Assembly (NCBI GenBank): GCA_963770375.1
Contig: CAVYPM010000012.1
Span: forward strand, 62,001 to 126,000
DNA: 64,000 nucleotides
Source of the DNA: DASVBE01 sp963770375
GTDB taxonomy: Bacteria; Actinomycetota; Actinomycetes; Streptosporangiales; Streptosporangiaceae
Direction of reading: 5' to 3'
The translations under genes and the position numbers were made by a program. Positions 16,798-26,029 of this stretch are shown one piece after another. The stretch's first letter is position 1, and each line of letters starts with the position of its first letter. Under the pieces are notes generated by a model. The model was not told the DNA's origin, searched no databases, and worked only from the letters and a program-made list of their open reading frames with translations.

Positions 16798-18526
16798 GCT
16801 CTGTCTCGCAGAGGGTCTCGAGGCGGGAGGAGCCGGGCGTTTCCTGGCCCGCGCCGGCGAAGCGGATCCGGGCCGCGCGGCCGTCGAATTCCAGGGCGCA
16901 GAGCATGTTGCGGAACCACGGGCCGCGGGTGATCCGCCAGCTGATTTCCGGCCGGGGAACCCGGGCCAGCCGGGCGAGCGCGGTGCCGAGCAGGGCCCCG
17001 GCCCGGGAGGTGGCCAGCTTCTGCGTGCGCCGGAACGACTGCGGGAGCAGGTTGTGGATCGGCGAGCAGACCGCCTGGTAGACGGCACTGCGCGGGCGCG
17101 TCCCGGCCGGGAAGCCGACCTGCGCCAGGTAGCTGTGGTGGATGTCGCCGGAGATGACCGTGACCGAGGCGGGCGGCGGGCCGTGCGTCCCGGCCGCGAG
17201 CCCGGCCAGCAGCTGACCGAACTCGGTGAACGACGTGCCGAAGGCGGCCCAGTGCTCCAGGTCCGCGGCCCGCCGCAGCCGCTCGCCCACGCGGGCGAAA
17301 CGCTTGCCCCAGGCCCCGCCGCAGACGGCCTCGTTCCAGGCTTCCACGGCGTGGATGCCGTGCGGCAGCAGCAGCGGCAGCGAGGTGGCGAGCACGACGT
17401 GATCCCAGTCCCCGGCCGCCGACTGGATCACCCACTCCCACTCCGCTTCGCCGATCATCCGCCGCGGCCCGTTGTCCAGCACCCGGCCGGCCCGGGAGTC
17501 GATCGTGACCACTCGTACCCGGCCGAAGGAGCGCCCGAAGCTCCACTGGACGCCGCCGGACGGCTGGTCGGCCCGCTTGGCGAAGTCGCGGAGCAGGGCG
17601 GCCGCGTCGCCCGGGGCGGCGGTCACCTGGCGCCATAGCTCGTCCTTGGCCAGGTCGGCCGGGGACAGGTTGCCCAGGTGCTGGTAGATCCAGTAGGTCT
17701 GGAAGGCCGCGCTGATCCGCTCTGGCCACCACGGCTTGGCCTGGTAGTCGCGGCGCCAGGACGCGGAGATGTTCCAGTCGTCGTGCACGTCGTGGTCGTC
17801 GAAGATCATCGCGGTCGGGATGACCGAGAGCAGCCAGCGCACCGAGGGCTCGGTCCAGGCCTCCCGGTACAGGGCGCAGTACTCGGCGAAGTCCGCGACC
17901 TGGTAGCCGGGCGGGGCCGACGGGTCGCGGCGGCCGGCGATGAACTGCCGGGTGGCGGGCCCGGTGTCGTCGGCGTAGACCTGGTCGCCGATCAGCAGCA
18001 GGGTGTCGGGCCAGCTTGCCGCGGGCTGCCCGGCGAGGTCCTGGGCCCAGGCAGCCAGCGCGTCCGTGCCATGGCTGGGGTCCGGCTCGGTGCGGTCCGG
18101 CGCATTGCTGTCCGGCTTGGCGCTGTCCGGCCCGATGCGGCCCGGACCGGGCCGGGCGCGGGACCAGCGGCGGCGAGGCCGGGCGGGCAGCTCGGCGATC
18201 CGGCAGGAACCGAAGGCGAGCCGCAGCGGCCGGCCGGGATCCAGGGTCCGAAGCACGCTGGGCCGCCCCGGGCCATCCGGCTCCGGCCAGCAGACGGTGC
18301 CGTTCAGCGTTACCTGGTACTCCGTCTCGGTCCCCGGCGCCAGGCCGTCGATCACCACCAGCGCGTAGTGGTGCCCGGCGACCTCGAAGGTCCGCGCCTG
18401 GCGGCCGAGGGTTTCCACCTGACATTCGCGGTCGGTTTCAACCCAGATCGTGACCGCGGTCTCGTCCACGTAGCGGAGCAGCGGGCCGAGCACAAGCCGG
18501 GGCCCGGCCCCGCCACCATCGGTCAT
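16781..18526 (-). CDS. PhoD-like metallophosphatase
   Basis: 581 residues. The N-terminal beta-sandwich domain is followed by a PhoD metallophosphatase domain with FGSCR, LLIGDQVYADD, MIFDDHDVHDDWN and SGDIHHSY, which carry the metal ligands. No Tat or Sec leader is visible, unlike secreted PhoD, so it may be intracellular. Between FGSCR and the next core motif lies a low-complexity Pro/Asp/Arg insert (~residues 118-150) encoded by short repeats of a GTCCGG-like unit (18061-18170). Substrate unknown; phosphodiester or phosphomonoester hydrolysis is the family activity. Confidence 0.85.
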   Translation of the reverse strand: MTDGGGAGPRLVLGPLLRYVDETAVTIWVETDRECQVETLGRQARTFEVAGHHYALVVIDGLAPGTETEYQVTLNGTVCWPEPDGPGRPSVLRTLDPGRPLRLAFGSCRIAELPARPRRRWSRARPGPGRIGPDSAKPDSNAPDRTEPDPSHGTDALAAWAQDLAGQPAASWPDTLLLIGDQVYADDTGPATRQFIAGRRDPSAPPGYQVADFAEYCALYREAWTEPSVRWLLSVIPTAMIFDDHDVHDDWNISASWRRDYQAKPWWPERISAAFQTYWIYQHLGNLSPADLAKDELWRQVTAAPGDAAALLRDFAKRADQPSGGVQWSFGRSFGRVRVVTIDSRAGRVLDNGPRRMIGEAEWEWVIQSAAGDWDHVVLATSLPLLLPHGIHAVEAWNEAVCGGAWGKRFARVGERLRRAADLEHWAAFGTSFTEFGQLLAGLAAGTHGPPPASVTVISGDIHHSYLAQVGFPAGTRPRSAVYQAVCSPIHNLLPQSFRRTQKLATSRAGALLGTALARLARVPRPEISWRITRGPWFRNMLCALEFDGRAARIRFAGAGQETPGSSRLETLCETELSAPR

Positions 18527-18652
18527 GCCGCTCCCTTACCCAAGATCGGCCCTGCTGAGCCTGGCGGTCGCGGCGGTGGGCCTGCTCAGCTGGTGCGCCG
18601 CCGGGCGGCTGGCCCGGGACGGGCCGGCCCGCGCGGCAAATCCCGTAATCCT

Positions 18653-19267
18653 TCATTCTGATCCGCGGGCTGGGGCGGGGCGGGCTTGCCATTCTCCGGC
18701 CAGCATCGCGAAGTCGAGCTCGGTGGTCCACTCCCCCTTGAACCACTCGTTCTCCACCAGGCGGGCCTCCAGCCGCATGCCGAGGCGGCGGACCATCCGG
18801 ATCGAGGGCTCGTTGCGCTCGTCGATCCTGGCGATGATGCGGTGCAGGCCGAGGCCCTCGAAGCCGAGCCGGAGCAGGGCGTCCAGGGCCTCGGTGGCGT
18901 AGCCCCGGCCGCTCAGGTCCGGGTTGAAGACGCAGCCGATCTCGCCGCACGCGTGCTCCCGGCTCTGCCAGGCCAGCATCACGTCGCCGGCCAGCGCGCC
19001 CGTGTCCCTGACCTGCACGCCGAGGATCACCACCTGGCCCTCCGCGGTCAGCTCGGTGCGGGTCCACCGCGTGGCGATGCGCTCCAGCAGCTCCTCGCGG
19101 GTCTGCGGCTCGAACGGCACGTACCGGCAGACGTCAGGGATGCTGCGGTAGGCCAGCAGCCCGTCGGCGTCGGCGGGGGTCAGCGGGCGGATCAGCAGCC
19201 GCGTCGTGGTGACCGGGTAGCGGGGACGGAGCGCGGGCGGATCAGCGTCGGGCATGCTGGCCATCAT
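18653..19267 (-). CDS. GNAT acetyltransferase, RimJ/RimL type
   Basis: 204 residues. TTRLLIRPLTPADADGLLAY at the start, then GEIGCVFNPDLSGRGYATEA forming the acetyl-CoA pyrophosphate loop, and RIIARIDERNEPSIRMVRRL in the C-terminal half, as in RimJ/RimL N-acetyltransferases. Cytosolic. It starts 7 bases after the cysteine-synthase-like gene on the same strand, so the two are probably co-transcribed. Targets could be protein N-termini or small amines; not resolvable. Confidence 0.85.
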   Translation of the reverse strand: MMASMPDADPPALRPRYPVTTTRLLIRPLTPADADGLLAYRSIPDVCRYVPFEPQTREELLERIATRWTRTELTAEGQVVILGVQVRDTGALAGDVMLAWQSREHACGEIGCVFNPDLSGRGYATEALDALLRLGFEGLGLHRIIARIDERNEPSIRMVRRLGMRLEARLVENEWFKGEWTTELDFAMLAGEWQARPAPARGSE

Positions 19268-19274
19268 GCCCTGG

Positions 19275-20204
19275 TCAGGCGTAGAGCGAGCCGGCCAGGT
19301 ACTTCAGGCCGCTGTCGACCTGGACGGTGACGACCCGGTGGCCGGGGCCCAGGCGGCGGGCCAGCAGGGCCGCGGCGAGGAGGTTCGCGCCGGTGGACGG
19401 GCCGGAGAAGATGCCGTCGTGGCGGGCGGCGCGGCGGGCCTCGGCGAACGCGTCGGCGTCGGCAACGGCGATGACCTCGTCGTAGTCGTCCGGGTGCAGC
19501 AGCGGCGGCCGGTAGCCGATGCCGCCGCCCTCGATGTGGTGGATGCCGGGCGGGCCGCCGGACAGCACGGCCGACTCGGCGGGCTCGACCACGACCCGGT
19601 GCAGCGACGGCAGGCCGGCGGACAGGGCCTGGCTGACGCCGAGGAAGCAGCCCGCGGTGCCGACGTAGGAGCAGAACGCGCTGACCGGCGGCTCGCCGGG
19701 CAGCTGCCCGAGCACCTCCTCGCCGAGCTTGCGGTACCCGTCGACCATGTCGGTGTTGTTGAACTGGTCGGTGGCGAAGCCGCCGGTCTCCGCAGCGATC
19801 TCGGCGGCCCGCTTCATCATCGTGGGGATGAGGTCCGGGGTGATGCCCTGCGGGCTGGGGATCAGCTCGACCTCGGCGCCGAGGGCCCGCATCGTGGCGG
19901 TCTTCTCGGCGGCGAACGCGTCGGAGGAGACGATCCGCAGCGGGTAGCCCTTGACCGCGCAGACCAGCGCCAGGGACGAGCCGGTGCTGCCGCCGGTGTA
20001 CTCCACCACCAGCTGGCCGGGCTGGAGGCGCCCATCGGCCTCGGCGGCCTCGATCATGGCCAGCGCCATCCGGTCCTTGTAGGAGCCGGTCGGGTTGGCG
20101 GCCTCCAGCTTCACCCAGATCTCGGCGCTGCTGGTGCCGTCCTGGCTGGCCAGCCGGACCACTGGCGTGTTCCCGATCCCGGCGATCCCGCCCGCACGGT
20201 CCAC
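19275..20204 (-). CDS. PLP-dependent cysteine synthase family enzyme
   Basis: 309 residues from GTG 20204, preceded by AAGGGAGG. Fold-type II PLP enzyme: PTGSYKDRMALAMIE carries the Schiff-base lysine, EYTGGSTGSSLALVC the substrate loop, and FCSYVGTAGCFLGVSQAL the phosphate-binding turn. Close to O-acetylserine sulfhydrylase/cystathionine beta-synthase. The substrate loop reads TGGSTG rather than the usual TSGNTG of CysK, so a variant substrate is possible. Upstream partner of the GNAT gene; divergent from the VOC gene. Confidence 0.85.
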   Translation of the reverse strand: MDRAGGIAGIGNTPVVRLASQDGTSSAEIWVKLEAANPTGSYKDRMALAMIEAAEADGRLQPGQLVVEYTGGSTGSSLALVCAVKGYPLRIVSSDAFAAEKTATMRALGAEVELIPSPQGITPDLIPTMMKRAAEIAAETGGFATDQFNNTDMVDGYRKLGEEVLGQLPGEPPVSAFCSYVGTAGCFLGVSQALSAGLPSLHRVVVEPAESAVLSGGPPGIHHIEGGGIGYRPPLLHPDDYDEVIAVADADAFAEARRAARHDGIFSGPSTGANLLAAALLARRLGPGHRVVTVQVDSGLKYLAGSLYA

Positions 20205-20311
20205 GGCTGGCCTCCCTTGTCCCTGGCGTTGCCGCCTTTTCCCTGGTGTTCCGCCCTAGCCTACGGGCCGGCATCTGGGCCAGACCGGGGCAAACCTCTT
20301 AAGGTGGGGGT

Positions 20312-21045
20312 GTGCTGACCGGCCCCCGCCTGCGCCAGGTGGCCCTGGTGGCGCACGACTGCGGGCAGGTTTCTGATGAGCTGCGGGCGGCGTTCGGCTG
20401 GGGTGAGCCCTTCCACGACCCGGGGGTGGGCCGGTTCGGGCTGACCAACGCGGTGTTCGCGGCCGGGGACACGTTCGTCGAGGTGGTGGCCCCGGTGCAG
20501 GCGGGCACGACGGCCGGCCGGTATCTGGAGCGGCGCGGCGGCGACGGCGGCTACATGGCGATCTTCCAGGTCCCTGACCTGGCGGCGGCCCGCGCGCGGC
20601 TGCCGGGTCTTGGCGTGCGGGTGGTCTGGACGGCCGACCTGCCGGACATCGCGGGCACGCACCTGCACCCGAAGGACGTGCCGGGCGCGATCGTGTCGCT
20701 GGACTGGGCGGAGCCGGCCGGGTCGTGGCGGTGGGCGGGCCCGGCCTGGACGGGGCGGGTGCCGGAGCATCCGGGTGGCGGCGGCGTGACCGGGGTGACA
20801 ATCGAGGTTGCGGACCCGGCCGCGGCGGCGGCGCGGTGGGCGGCGGTGCTCGGGGTCACCTGGGCGGAGCGGCCAACGGGACGGCCGCCGGGATCGAGCT
20901 GGCGGGGTGGGGGCAGCGGCTGCGGTTCGAGCCGGCCCGGCCCGGCCAGGGGGAAGGCATCACCGCGGTATCGGTCGCCGGGCTGCCCGCCGGGCAGGCG
21001 GCCCGCGTGATCGGCGGCGTCCGGTTCACCGGCGAGGGAGGATGA
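20312..21045 (+). CDS. glyoxalase-like (VOC) protein, one frameshift
   Basis: Reconstructed length ~244 residues. GTG 20312 follows AAGGTGGGGG. RLRQVALVAHDCGQVSDELR opens a VOC/glyoxalase-like module, with a second half beginning VTGVTIEVADPAAAAARWAA. The frame changes near 20870: after LGVTWAE the family-like sequence continues in the next frame as NGTAAGIELAGWGQRLRF to a stop at 21045. The two frames join without loss, so a single-base error is likely. The stop is one base before the crotonase start, implying co-translation. Metal residues and substrate are not clear. Confidence 0.7.
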
Positions 21046-21046
21046 T

Positions 21047-21874
21047 ATGACCGCGATCGACACCGGGACCGAGGACCTGCGCGCCGAGATCGACGACGGC
21101 GTGGCGGTGCTCACCATGAACCGGCCCGAGCGGCGGAACGCGTTCTCGGCGGCCATGCTGTCCGCGATGGCGTCGGTGCTGGCCCAGGTGGAGGCCGACG
21201 AGGCGGTCGGCTGCGTGGTGCTGACCGGGGCCGCGGGTGCGTTCTGCGCGGGCGGCGACGTGAAGGGCATGGCCGCGCGGGCGGGCGGCAACGGTTCCGG
21301 GGCCAGCGTTTCTGTGGACGCGGCCATCCACCGGCAGCGGCTGAGCCAGCGGGCCACCAGCGGGCGGCTGTGGGCGATGCCCAAGCCGACCATCGCCGCG
21401 ATCGGCGGGCCCGCGGCGGGCGCCGGGCTGTCCCTGGCGCTGTCCTGCGACCTGCGGTACGCGGTGCCGGGCGCGGTGCTGACCACGGCGTTCGCGAAGG
21501 TGGCGTTCGCCGGGGACTACGGCGGGACCTGGTTCCTGACCCAGCTGGTGGGGCCCGCCGTGGCCAAGGAGCTGTACTACTTCTCCGACCGGCTCACCGC
21601 CGAGGACGCCCGGCAGCTGGGCATCGTCAACGGCATCTTCCCGGCCGAGGACTTCGAGCGGGAGGTCATGGCCCGGGCCCGCCGCCTGGCCAAGGGGCCG
21701 TCGATCGCCTACCGGTACATGAAGGAGAACCTGAACCGGGCGGTGACCGGCGACCTGGGCGACTGCATGGACCTCGAGGTGACGCACCACACGCACACCG
21801 CGTTCACCGAGGACCACCGCGAGGCCGCCCAGGCCTTCGTGGACAAGCGCGAGCCGCAGTTCCGCGGCCGCTGA
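21047..21874 (+). CDS. enoyl-CoA hydratase/isomerase family protein
   Basis: 275 residues. Crotonase fold: AVLTMNRPERRNAFSAAML, the oxyanion-hole segment AFCAGGDVKGMA, and GPAAGAGLSLALSCDLRYA. The two hydratase glutamates are absent; FAKVAFAGDYGGTWFL instead resembles the Asp-containing GGTW loop of PaaG-type isomerases. So it probably isomerises or otherwise processes an acyl-CoA; hydration is unlikely. Strong SD (GGGAGGA) and a one-base gap from the VOC gene indicate an operon of two. Substrate unknown. Confidence 0.85.
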   Translation: MTAIDTGTEDLRAEIDDGVAVLTMNRPERRNAFSAAMLSAMASVLAQVEADEAVGCVVLTGAAGAFCAGGDVKGMAARAGGNGSGASVSVDAAIHRQRLSQRATSGRLWAMPKPTIAAIGGPAAGAGLSLALSCDLRYAVPGAVLTTAFAKVAFAGDYGGTWFLTQLVGPAVAKELYYFSDRLTAEDARQLGIVNGIFPAEDFEREVMARARRLAKGPSIAYRYMKENLNRAVTGDLGDCMDLEVTHHTHTAFTEDHREAAQAFVDKREPQFRGR

Positions 21875-21885
21875 GCCGGCCCGGC

Positions 21886-23622
21886 CTACGGTGTGCTGGG
21901 AGTTGGGGTGGGTGTCGGCGTCGGCGTCGGGGTGGGGGTCGGCGTCGGGGTTGGCGTGGGTGTGGGGGTTGGCGTCGGGGTCGGGGTGGGCGTAGGGCTG
22001 GGGCTGCTCGGCGGGGGCGACTGGCGGGGCGTCGGCTGCGCCTGGACCGGAGGCCCGGCGCCGGGCTGCGACGGCCCGGCGACGGTCACGAGCACGACGG
22101 CACGGACCGAGCCAATCCGGGCGCGGATCCGGGTCTCCCCCGCGGTCAGCCCGGTCACGACCCCGGCCGGGCTGACCGCGGCCACGGTGCCGTTGTCCGC
22201 GGTCCACACGGCCTTATTCAGCGTGACCGCCGTGGCCGCAGATCCGTCAGAGAGCCGGCCGGTCAGCCGCACTACCTGAGTCTGCCCGGGGGTCAGCCGG
22301 ATGGCGTCCGGAATGATCCGCAGCGACCGCAGGCCCGCGGGCGGGCTCGGCGACGGGCTCACGCTGGGGGTCTGCGCCACCGAATGGGCAGGGCTGCCCG
22401 ACCATGGGCCGGCCAGGATCAGGGCGACGACGCCGGCGACCACCAGCATGAGCAGGGCCCCGGCCAGCGCCAGCCGCCGGCGCATCGCCGGCATCCGGGG
22501 GCCAGGGCGGGTGAATTCCGGGGGGACCGATACCGGCCCGGGCAGGGATGACCCCGCCAGCGCCACGGCGCCCAGCGTGGGCTGGCCGTCAAGGACGGTA
22601 TGGGCGGCCCCGCCGGACCCGGCCGGGCCGGTTGCGCCCTGGCCGCCGGCCCCTGGAGACGATCCGGCCAGAGCCGGGGCCTCGCCGGTGACCGCCGTCA
22701 GCGCGGCGCCGGTCTCATCGGCCTGGGATCCGAGGCCCAGGGCCTGCCGGAGGGCGTCCGCGAACTCCTGGCACGAGCCGTAGCGGTCGGCTGGGTCTTT
22801 GGCCAGCACCTTCCTGAAGACGTCATCGGCCCCGGCGGGCAGGTCCGGGCGCACGCGGGTGGGCTGGGGCGGCGGCGCGGTCATGTGGGCGTAGATGACG
22901 GCCAGGCCCTGGTCGCGGCGGTACGGCGGCTGCCCGCACAGCAGCTCATAGGCCGTGCAGCCGAGCGCGTACTGGTCAGCCCGGCCGTCCACGTGCTTGC
23001 CGGAGAGCTGCTCGGGGGCCGCGTAGTCCACGGTGCCGAGGAACTGGCCGCTGCCGGTGAGCCCGCCACTGCCCAGCGAGCTCTTGCTCAGCCCGAAGTC
23101 CGACACGTACACGTGATCGGGGCGCCCCGGGCGGACGTCGAGGAGCATGTTCGCGGGCTTGATGTCCCGGTGCACCAGGCCCGCGGCGTGCGCAGTGTCC
23201 AGCGCCGAGGCCGCCGCGGCCATGATCCGCACCGCTCGCTGCACAGGCAGCTGGCCGTCCCGGCGCACCAGGGACCTGACATCACCGCCGCGCACCAGCC
23301 GCATCGCGATGAACAGCACACCCGCGGCCTCGCCGGCCTCGAACACCGGGATGATGTTGGGGTCATCCACCGCCGCGGCCGCGTGCGACTCCTGGATGAA
23401 GCGCTGCCGGAAGGCGCCATCGGCGGCCTGCGAAGGCGCCAGGACCTTCAGCGCCACCTCACGGTTCAGGCGTTCGTCCTGAGCCCGGTAGACGATCGCC
23501 ATCCCGCCACGGCCGATCTGCTCCGTGAGCCGGTAACCGGCGATCCGGAACCCAACCGGGAAGCCGGCGCCGGCCCACGGCTCAGCGGGACCGTCAGCCA
23601 CCCCGGTATCCGTACATGCCAC
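21886..23622 (-). CDS. PknB-like membrane Ser/Thr protein kinase with extracellular BIG2-like domain
   Basis: About 578 residues. Kinase domain (~25-290): IGRGGMAIVYRAQDE (P-loop), VALKVLAP (Lys), LVHRDIKPANMLL (catalytic loop), SDFGLSKSS (DFG) and VDYAAPEQLSG (activation segment), all intact. A Gly/Ala-rich juxtamembrane linker, one transmembrane helix (LALAGALLMLVVAGVVALIL) and an extracellular BIG2-like domain with SPAGVVTGLTAGETRIRARI follow, ending in about 17 Thr-Pro pairs. GTG starts at 23649, 23622 and 23601 are possible; the choice is uncertain. It faces a PP2C-like phosphatase gene, a natural antagonist pair. Ectodomain ligand unknown. Confidence 0.88.
   Translation of the reverse strand: MACTDTGVADGPAEPWAGAGFPVGFRIAGYRLTEQIGRGGMAIVYRAQDERLNREVALKVLAPSQAADGAFRQRFIQESHAAAAVDDPNIIPVFEAGEAAGVLFIAMRLVRGGDVRSLVRRDGQLPVQRAVRIMAAAASALDTAHAAGLVHRDIKPANMLLDVRPGRPDHVYVSDFGLSKSSLGSGGLTGSGQFLGTVDYAAPEQLSGKHVDGRADQYALGCTAYELLCGQPPYRRDQGLAVIYAHMTAPPPQPTRVRPDLPAGADDVFRKVLAKDPADRYGSCQEFADALRQALGLGSQADETGAALTAVTGEAPALAGSSPGAGGQGATGPAGSGGAAHTVLDGQPTLGAVALAGSSLPGPVSVPPEFTRPGPRMPAMRRRLALAGALLMLVVAGVVALILAGPWSGSPAHSVAQTPSVSPSPSPPAGLRSLRIIPDAIRLTPGQTQVVRLTGRLSDGSAATAVTLNKAVWTADNGTVAAVSPAGVVTGLTAGETRIRARIGSVRAVVLVTVAGPSQPGAGPPVQAQPTPRQSPPPSSPSPTPTPTPTPTPTPTPTPTPTPTPTPTPTPTPTPSTP
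21901..21996. repeat. hexamer microsatellite encoding (Thr-Pro)n
   Basis: Imperfect tandem copies of GGCGTC/GGGGTC/GGTGTG-type hexamers at the 3' end of the kinase gene, coding for the Thr-Pro tail. Such tracts change length by slippage without frame loss. Confidence 0.85.
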
Positions 23623-23834
23623 GGCGACGGAACACGCGGCTCCCCTCACGCATCCCGTCTGGGCGGGAATGACCGGACGATTTGACCCCTGCCAGAAATC
23701 AAACCGATCATCCTCTTGACACCTACCCCGGTGCAACACGATCGGCCGGCCCCACCCGGCACCGCCGGTAGCATCACGGGCAAGTCGCCGGGGTTCCGGC
23801 GCTGCCGCGCACCGAGCCGGACGGGGATGACCGC

Positions 23835-24665
23835 GTGTTCAGTGTCGAGCAGGTTGTCTCACTGGCCGGCGATGACCCGATGAACGAGGACGTTGCCGGG
23901 TGGACGGCGGGCGCCGCCTGGGTCATCGACGGCGCCACCCCGCTCGGCGAGCCGTACACCGCGGGCCCGCTGACCAGCGCGGCGTGGTTCGCCCAGCGGC
24001 TGTCGGCCCAGTTTGCCGCGCTGTCCGCGGGCCCGGCCGGAACGGGTCCTGCCGCGCTGGACGCGGCCGCACTGGACACCGCCGGGCTGGTCCGGACGGC
24101 GCAGGCCCGGCTGGCCACCGAGATCCGTGCCGCCGGCCTGGGCGGCACCCGCTACCCGCCGTCCGCCTCCGCGGTGTACCTGGCCGCCGCCGGCGGCCAG
24201 GTCCAGCTCGCCGTGGTCGGCGACGTCGAGGCCCTCGCGGTGCGCCGCACCGGCCAGACCGAGCTGGTGTCGAACCACCTGGCGGACCGGCTGCTGCCGG
24301 GCCCCGACGGCCGCCTGGTCCGCTGGGGGGACATCGCCGATCTGCACGAGCAGCGCCAGGCGATCCTGCACGATCACGACGGTGCGCACGTGCTGACGCT
24401 GCCGCCGCTGCATCCCGCCGCGGTGGCGACCCGCTCGTTCGCCGCCGACGGGCTGTCCCGGGTGCTGCTGTTCTCCGACGGGTTCGGGCGGCTGCGCAAG
24501 CTCGGCCAGGAAACCGCATTGGCGGCCATGGCCACCGGCGAGCTTTCGCTGTGCCAGGCCGGGCTCACCCTGCGCGAGCTGGAGAAGGACATCCACGTGG
24601 CCCCGCCGGAGGAGAAGAACTCCGACGACGCCACCGCGGTGCTGCTGTCCTTCCCCGCCGGGTGA
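23835..24665 (+). CDS. PP2C-like (PPM) protein phosphatase
   Basis: 276 residues from GTG 23835 with GGGGATG upstream. PPM-type marks: NEDVAGWTAGAAWVIDGATP supplies the first metal Asp and DGAT motif, VLLFSDGFGRL the second, and KNSDDATAVLLSF the C-terminal DD pair. No membrane segment. It is divergent from the PknB-like kinase (gap ~210 bases), so it probably reverses that kinase's signalling. The next gene begins 7 bases after its stop. Confidence 0.82.
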   Translation: MFSVEQVVSLAGDDPMNEDVAGWTAGAAWVIDGATPLGEPYTAGPLTSAAWFAQRLSAQFAALSAGPAGTGPAALDAAALDTAGLVRTAQARLATEIRAAGLGGTRYPPSASAVYLAAAGGQVQLAVVGDVEALAVRRTGQTELVSNHLADRLLPGPDGRLVRWGDIADLHEQRQAILHDHDGAHVLTLPPLHPAAVATRSFAADGLSRVLLFSDGFGRLRKLGQETALAAMATGELSLCQAGLTLRELEKDIHVAPPEEKNSDDATAVLLSFPAG

Positions 24666-24672
24666 CCCGGCC

Positions 24673-25990
24673 GTGGACGGTGACCTGGTCCTGCGGGACG
24701 TCCGCATCCAGACCCTGTTCTGCCTGGACACCGGGTTCCTCGCGGACCGGGACACGCTGACCAATTACAACGAGTGGCGGACCCAGGGCAACTGGCGGGA
24801 GACGATCCGCCTGCGGATGCCGGCCGAGCCCGCGCACGGGCTGCTGCTGCGCGGGGTGCTGGAGTCCGAGTACGCGAAGACCGACTGGGGCCTGTACCGG
24901 TCGACGCTGGCCGAGCCGCCCGGGCAGAGCTTCTTCCCGCTGGATTTCGGCTACGCGGGCGAGACGATCACCGCGGGCAGCATGACCGGCAGCCTGGACC
25001 GGGTCTTCCTGAGCCCGCGCGGCGCGCTGTGCTTCGTGCACGAGTCGCGGCACGCCGACCCGGATACCTGGTACCCGGTCGTCCAGGTGATCCGCGACCA
25101 CCGGCGGATGTACCAGCTCAGCCGGGCCTCGGTGGAAGCCGGCCTGGACGCGTTCGCCCGGCTCTGGGCGGACGCCGGGCTGGCCTGGCCTGCGCCGGCC
25201 GCCGGACACCGAGCTGTGGCCCTACGTGCAGATCTACGAGCTGGTCGACATCGACATGGGGATGGCGGCCGGCGACGGCACCGTTACCGGGGTGGACGAC
25301 ATCAAGCGGCTGTACCGGCCGCCCGCGTCGGTGCCGGGCATGGACCTGGTCGCGCTGACCCGGATGTCCGAGGCCGCGGCCACCGACCACAAGAACACCC
25401 GGGTGGACGAGCTCCAGCGGGCCGACCTCGGCTACCGCAGCGACGAGCTGTGGGCGGTCACCGGCGAGCGGCTGGTGCGCTGCTTCCCCGAGCGGGACGA
25501 CTGGACCGAGATCGCGTTCTTCGAGGACGTGATGATCGCCGCGGCGGTGCTGCTGCTGCAGCGGGCGGCCAGGGACTCGATGGCCCTGTGGGCCAGCAGC
25601 CAGCGGTCCGCGCAGTACCACCAGACCCCCGCCGAGGTGGCCAGCCAGCCCGGGTCGGGCGGCTTTGCCGAGGACATCCGCAAGGTCATGGCCGCGTCCG
25701 CGGTGATCTCCGAGCCGAGCCTGCTGCTGATCGGCACCAGGAACACGTTCTACGGCCTGGTCGTGCCGGAGCTGGTCCGGCTGCTCGGGGTGGAGGAGCG
25801 CCGCCGGTCCGCGCTGGAGTCGGTGCAGCAGTTCGCCGCGTTCAGCGAGACCATGAGCAACTACCGCGCGCAGGAGGCGCAGATCAGCCTGTCCCAGGCG
25901 GCGGGACGGCTGGGCTGGATCTCCGTGCTGCTGGCCGTGGTCGCGCTGGTCATCGGCGCGATCCAGGTCTACGTGGCCGTCGCCCCCTGA
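24673..25990 (+). CDS. unrecognised protein with C-terminal transmembrane helix, one frameshift
   Basis: I do not recognise a family. GTG 24673 starts a frame whose codon use is actinobacterial up to ~25195 (DAFARLWADAGLAWPAP). The coding signal then moves by one frame and continues as PDTELWPYVQIYELVDIDMG to the stop at 25990, giving ~438 residues in total. A helical region with QISLSQAAGRLGWIS leads into one C-terminal membrane helix (VLLAVVALVIGAIQVYVAV), so the bulk should face the cytosol as a tail-anchored protein. It lies 7 bases after the PP2C gene and is probably co-transcribed, hence possibly part of the same kinase/phosphatase circuit. Confidence 0.65.
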
Positions 25991-26011
25991 CCGGGGACTA
26001 CGGCCCGGTCA
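25988..26011. terminator. hairpin between convergent genes
   Basis: TGACCGGG (25988-25995) and CCCGGTCA (26004-26011) form an 8-bp stem with an 8-base loop, beginning inside the upstream stop codon and lying before the convergent S53 peptidase gene end. Confidence 0.5.
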
Positions 26012-26029
26012 GGGGCGACGGGCGGTCCG

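Noticed and set aside
21901..21996. Regular repeats considered as a CRISPR or ICE repeat
   Set aside because: Units are 6 bases, in frame and encode Thr-Pro; no spacers.
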